DNA from: Romanomermis culicivorax
Lineage: Eukaryota; Nematoda; Enoplea; Mermithida; Mermithidae
Direction of reading: 5' to 3'
DNA length: 64,000 nucleotides
Assembly: GCA_963922205.1 (NCBI GenBank)
Contig: CAWUHX010000133.1
Location: 186,001-250,000, forward strand
The translations under genes and the position numbers were made by a program. Each line of letters begins with the position of its first letter. Position 1 is the stretch's first letter. Shown here piece by piece: positions 63,600 through 64,000 of the stretch. The notes under the pieces are model-generated. The model had not been told where the DNA came from and made no database searches. It saw only the letters and a program-made list of their open reading frames with translations.

Positions 63600-64000
63600 A
63601 AATAATTCGATAAATTTCAGCGTGGGTCAAGGAAAGTTGATCCGGATCAAAAAATAAGATCTGGATCAATAAATACGTGGTGCGGAAATACTCATCATGA
63701 CAGAAAATTTCGAAAAAATTTAATCTAGATGAAAAATTGAAAAAAATTTGATCCGGATCAAAAACATTGATCTGGATCAAAATCTGAATATGTGGCGTGA
63801 ATATACTCATCACGACGGAAAATTTCGAAAAATTTTAATCAAGGTGAAAAATGGAAAAAAATTTGATCCGGGTCAAAAATATTGATCTGGATCAAAATCT
63901 AAATATATGGCGTGGATATATTCATCACGACGAAAAAATTCAAAAAAATTTGATCTGGATCAATATTTTTAATCCGGATCAAACAAAGTCCACCATGATC
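63600..64000. repeat. array rich in GATCCGGATC, inverted arm (runs off the window)
   Basis: Units contain the reverse complement of the 61845-62235 units: TTTGATCCGGATCAAAAA, ATTGATCTGGATCAAAATC, GTGGCGTGAATATACTCAT and CGAAAATTTCG-type segments. Together the two arms form a large inverted repeat whose right end lies beyond 64000. Confidence 0.82.

Overview
This window is animal nuclear DNA. It is AT-rich and full of decayed transposons, and it holds one large, intron-rich gene on the + strand. That gene encodes the pore-forming alpha-1 subunit of an L-type (Cav1-class) voltage-gated calcium channel. I could place 40 coding exons between 11024 and 59500. They join in frame with consistent splice phases into a 2065-residue protein with no frameshift or internal stop. 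All four repeats, the EEEE selectivity glutamates (E387, E730, E1114, E1402), the beta-subunit-binding AID, the post-IVS6 EF-hand and the IQ calmodulin site are present. The sequence points to an invertebrate bilaterian; I cannot name the species.

Layout. 1-11 kb is non-coding: a ~100-bp tandem repeat, a fold-back element with an 8-bp target duplication (3703-4756), a hairpin MITE (6120-6503) and a tRNA-derived SINE (7147-~7520). 11.0-33.1 kb carries exons 1-30 (N-terminus to the repeat IV pore). Its introns contain a hAT-type MITE (14247-14919) and a PIF/Harbinger-type element with a MADF-like remnant (23860-24558). 33.3-49.2 kb is one 15.8-kb Ty3/gypsy-type LTR retrotransposon, inserted antisense to the channel gene in the intron that splits helix IVS6. 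49.5-59.5 kb carries exons 31-40 (end of IVS6, EF-hand, IQ and a long C-terminal tail). The last large intron holds nested MITEs. 59.5-64 kb is 3' flank ending in inverted arrays of GATCCGGATC-type repeats.

The retrotransposon is the most interesting object. It has 625-bp LTRs (about eight differences between them), a GGTA target-site duplication, gag-protease-RT-RNase H-integrase on the minus strand, and then a very long third ORF region (ORF3, ~40.34-34.72 kb) where an env gene would normally be. The start of ORF3 carries the motifs of a DEDDy 3'-5' exonuclease of the RNase D/EXD type: FDIE, a G-x5-D motif, and YAALD. It continues through an unknown ~400-residue region, a charged coiled-coil-like region, a basic patch and an RGG-rich tail. 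The copy is dead: several in-frame stops, frameshifts, a 23-bp tandem duplication in pol and a 1.1-kb hAT-type MITE nested in ORF3. An exonuclease plus RGG tail carried by a retroelement is the best candidate here for an undescribed system.
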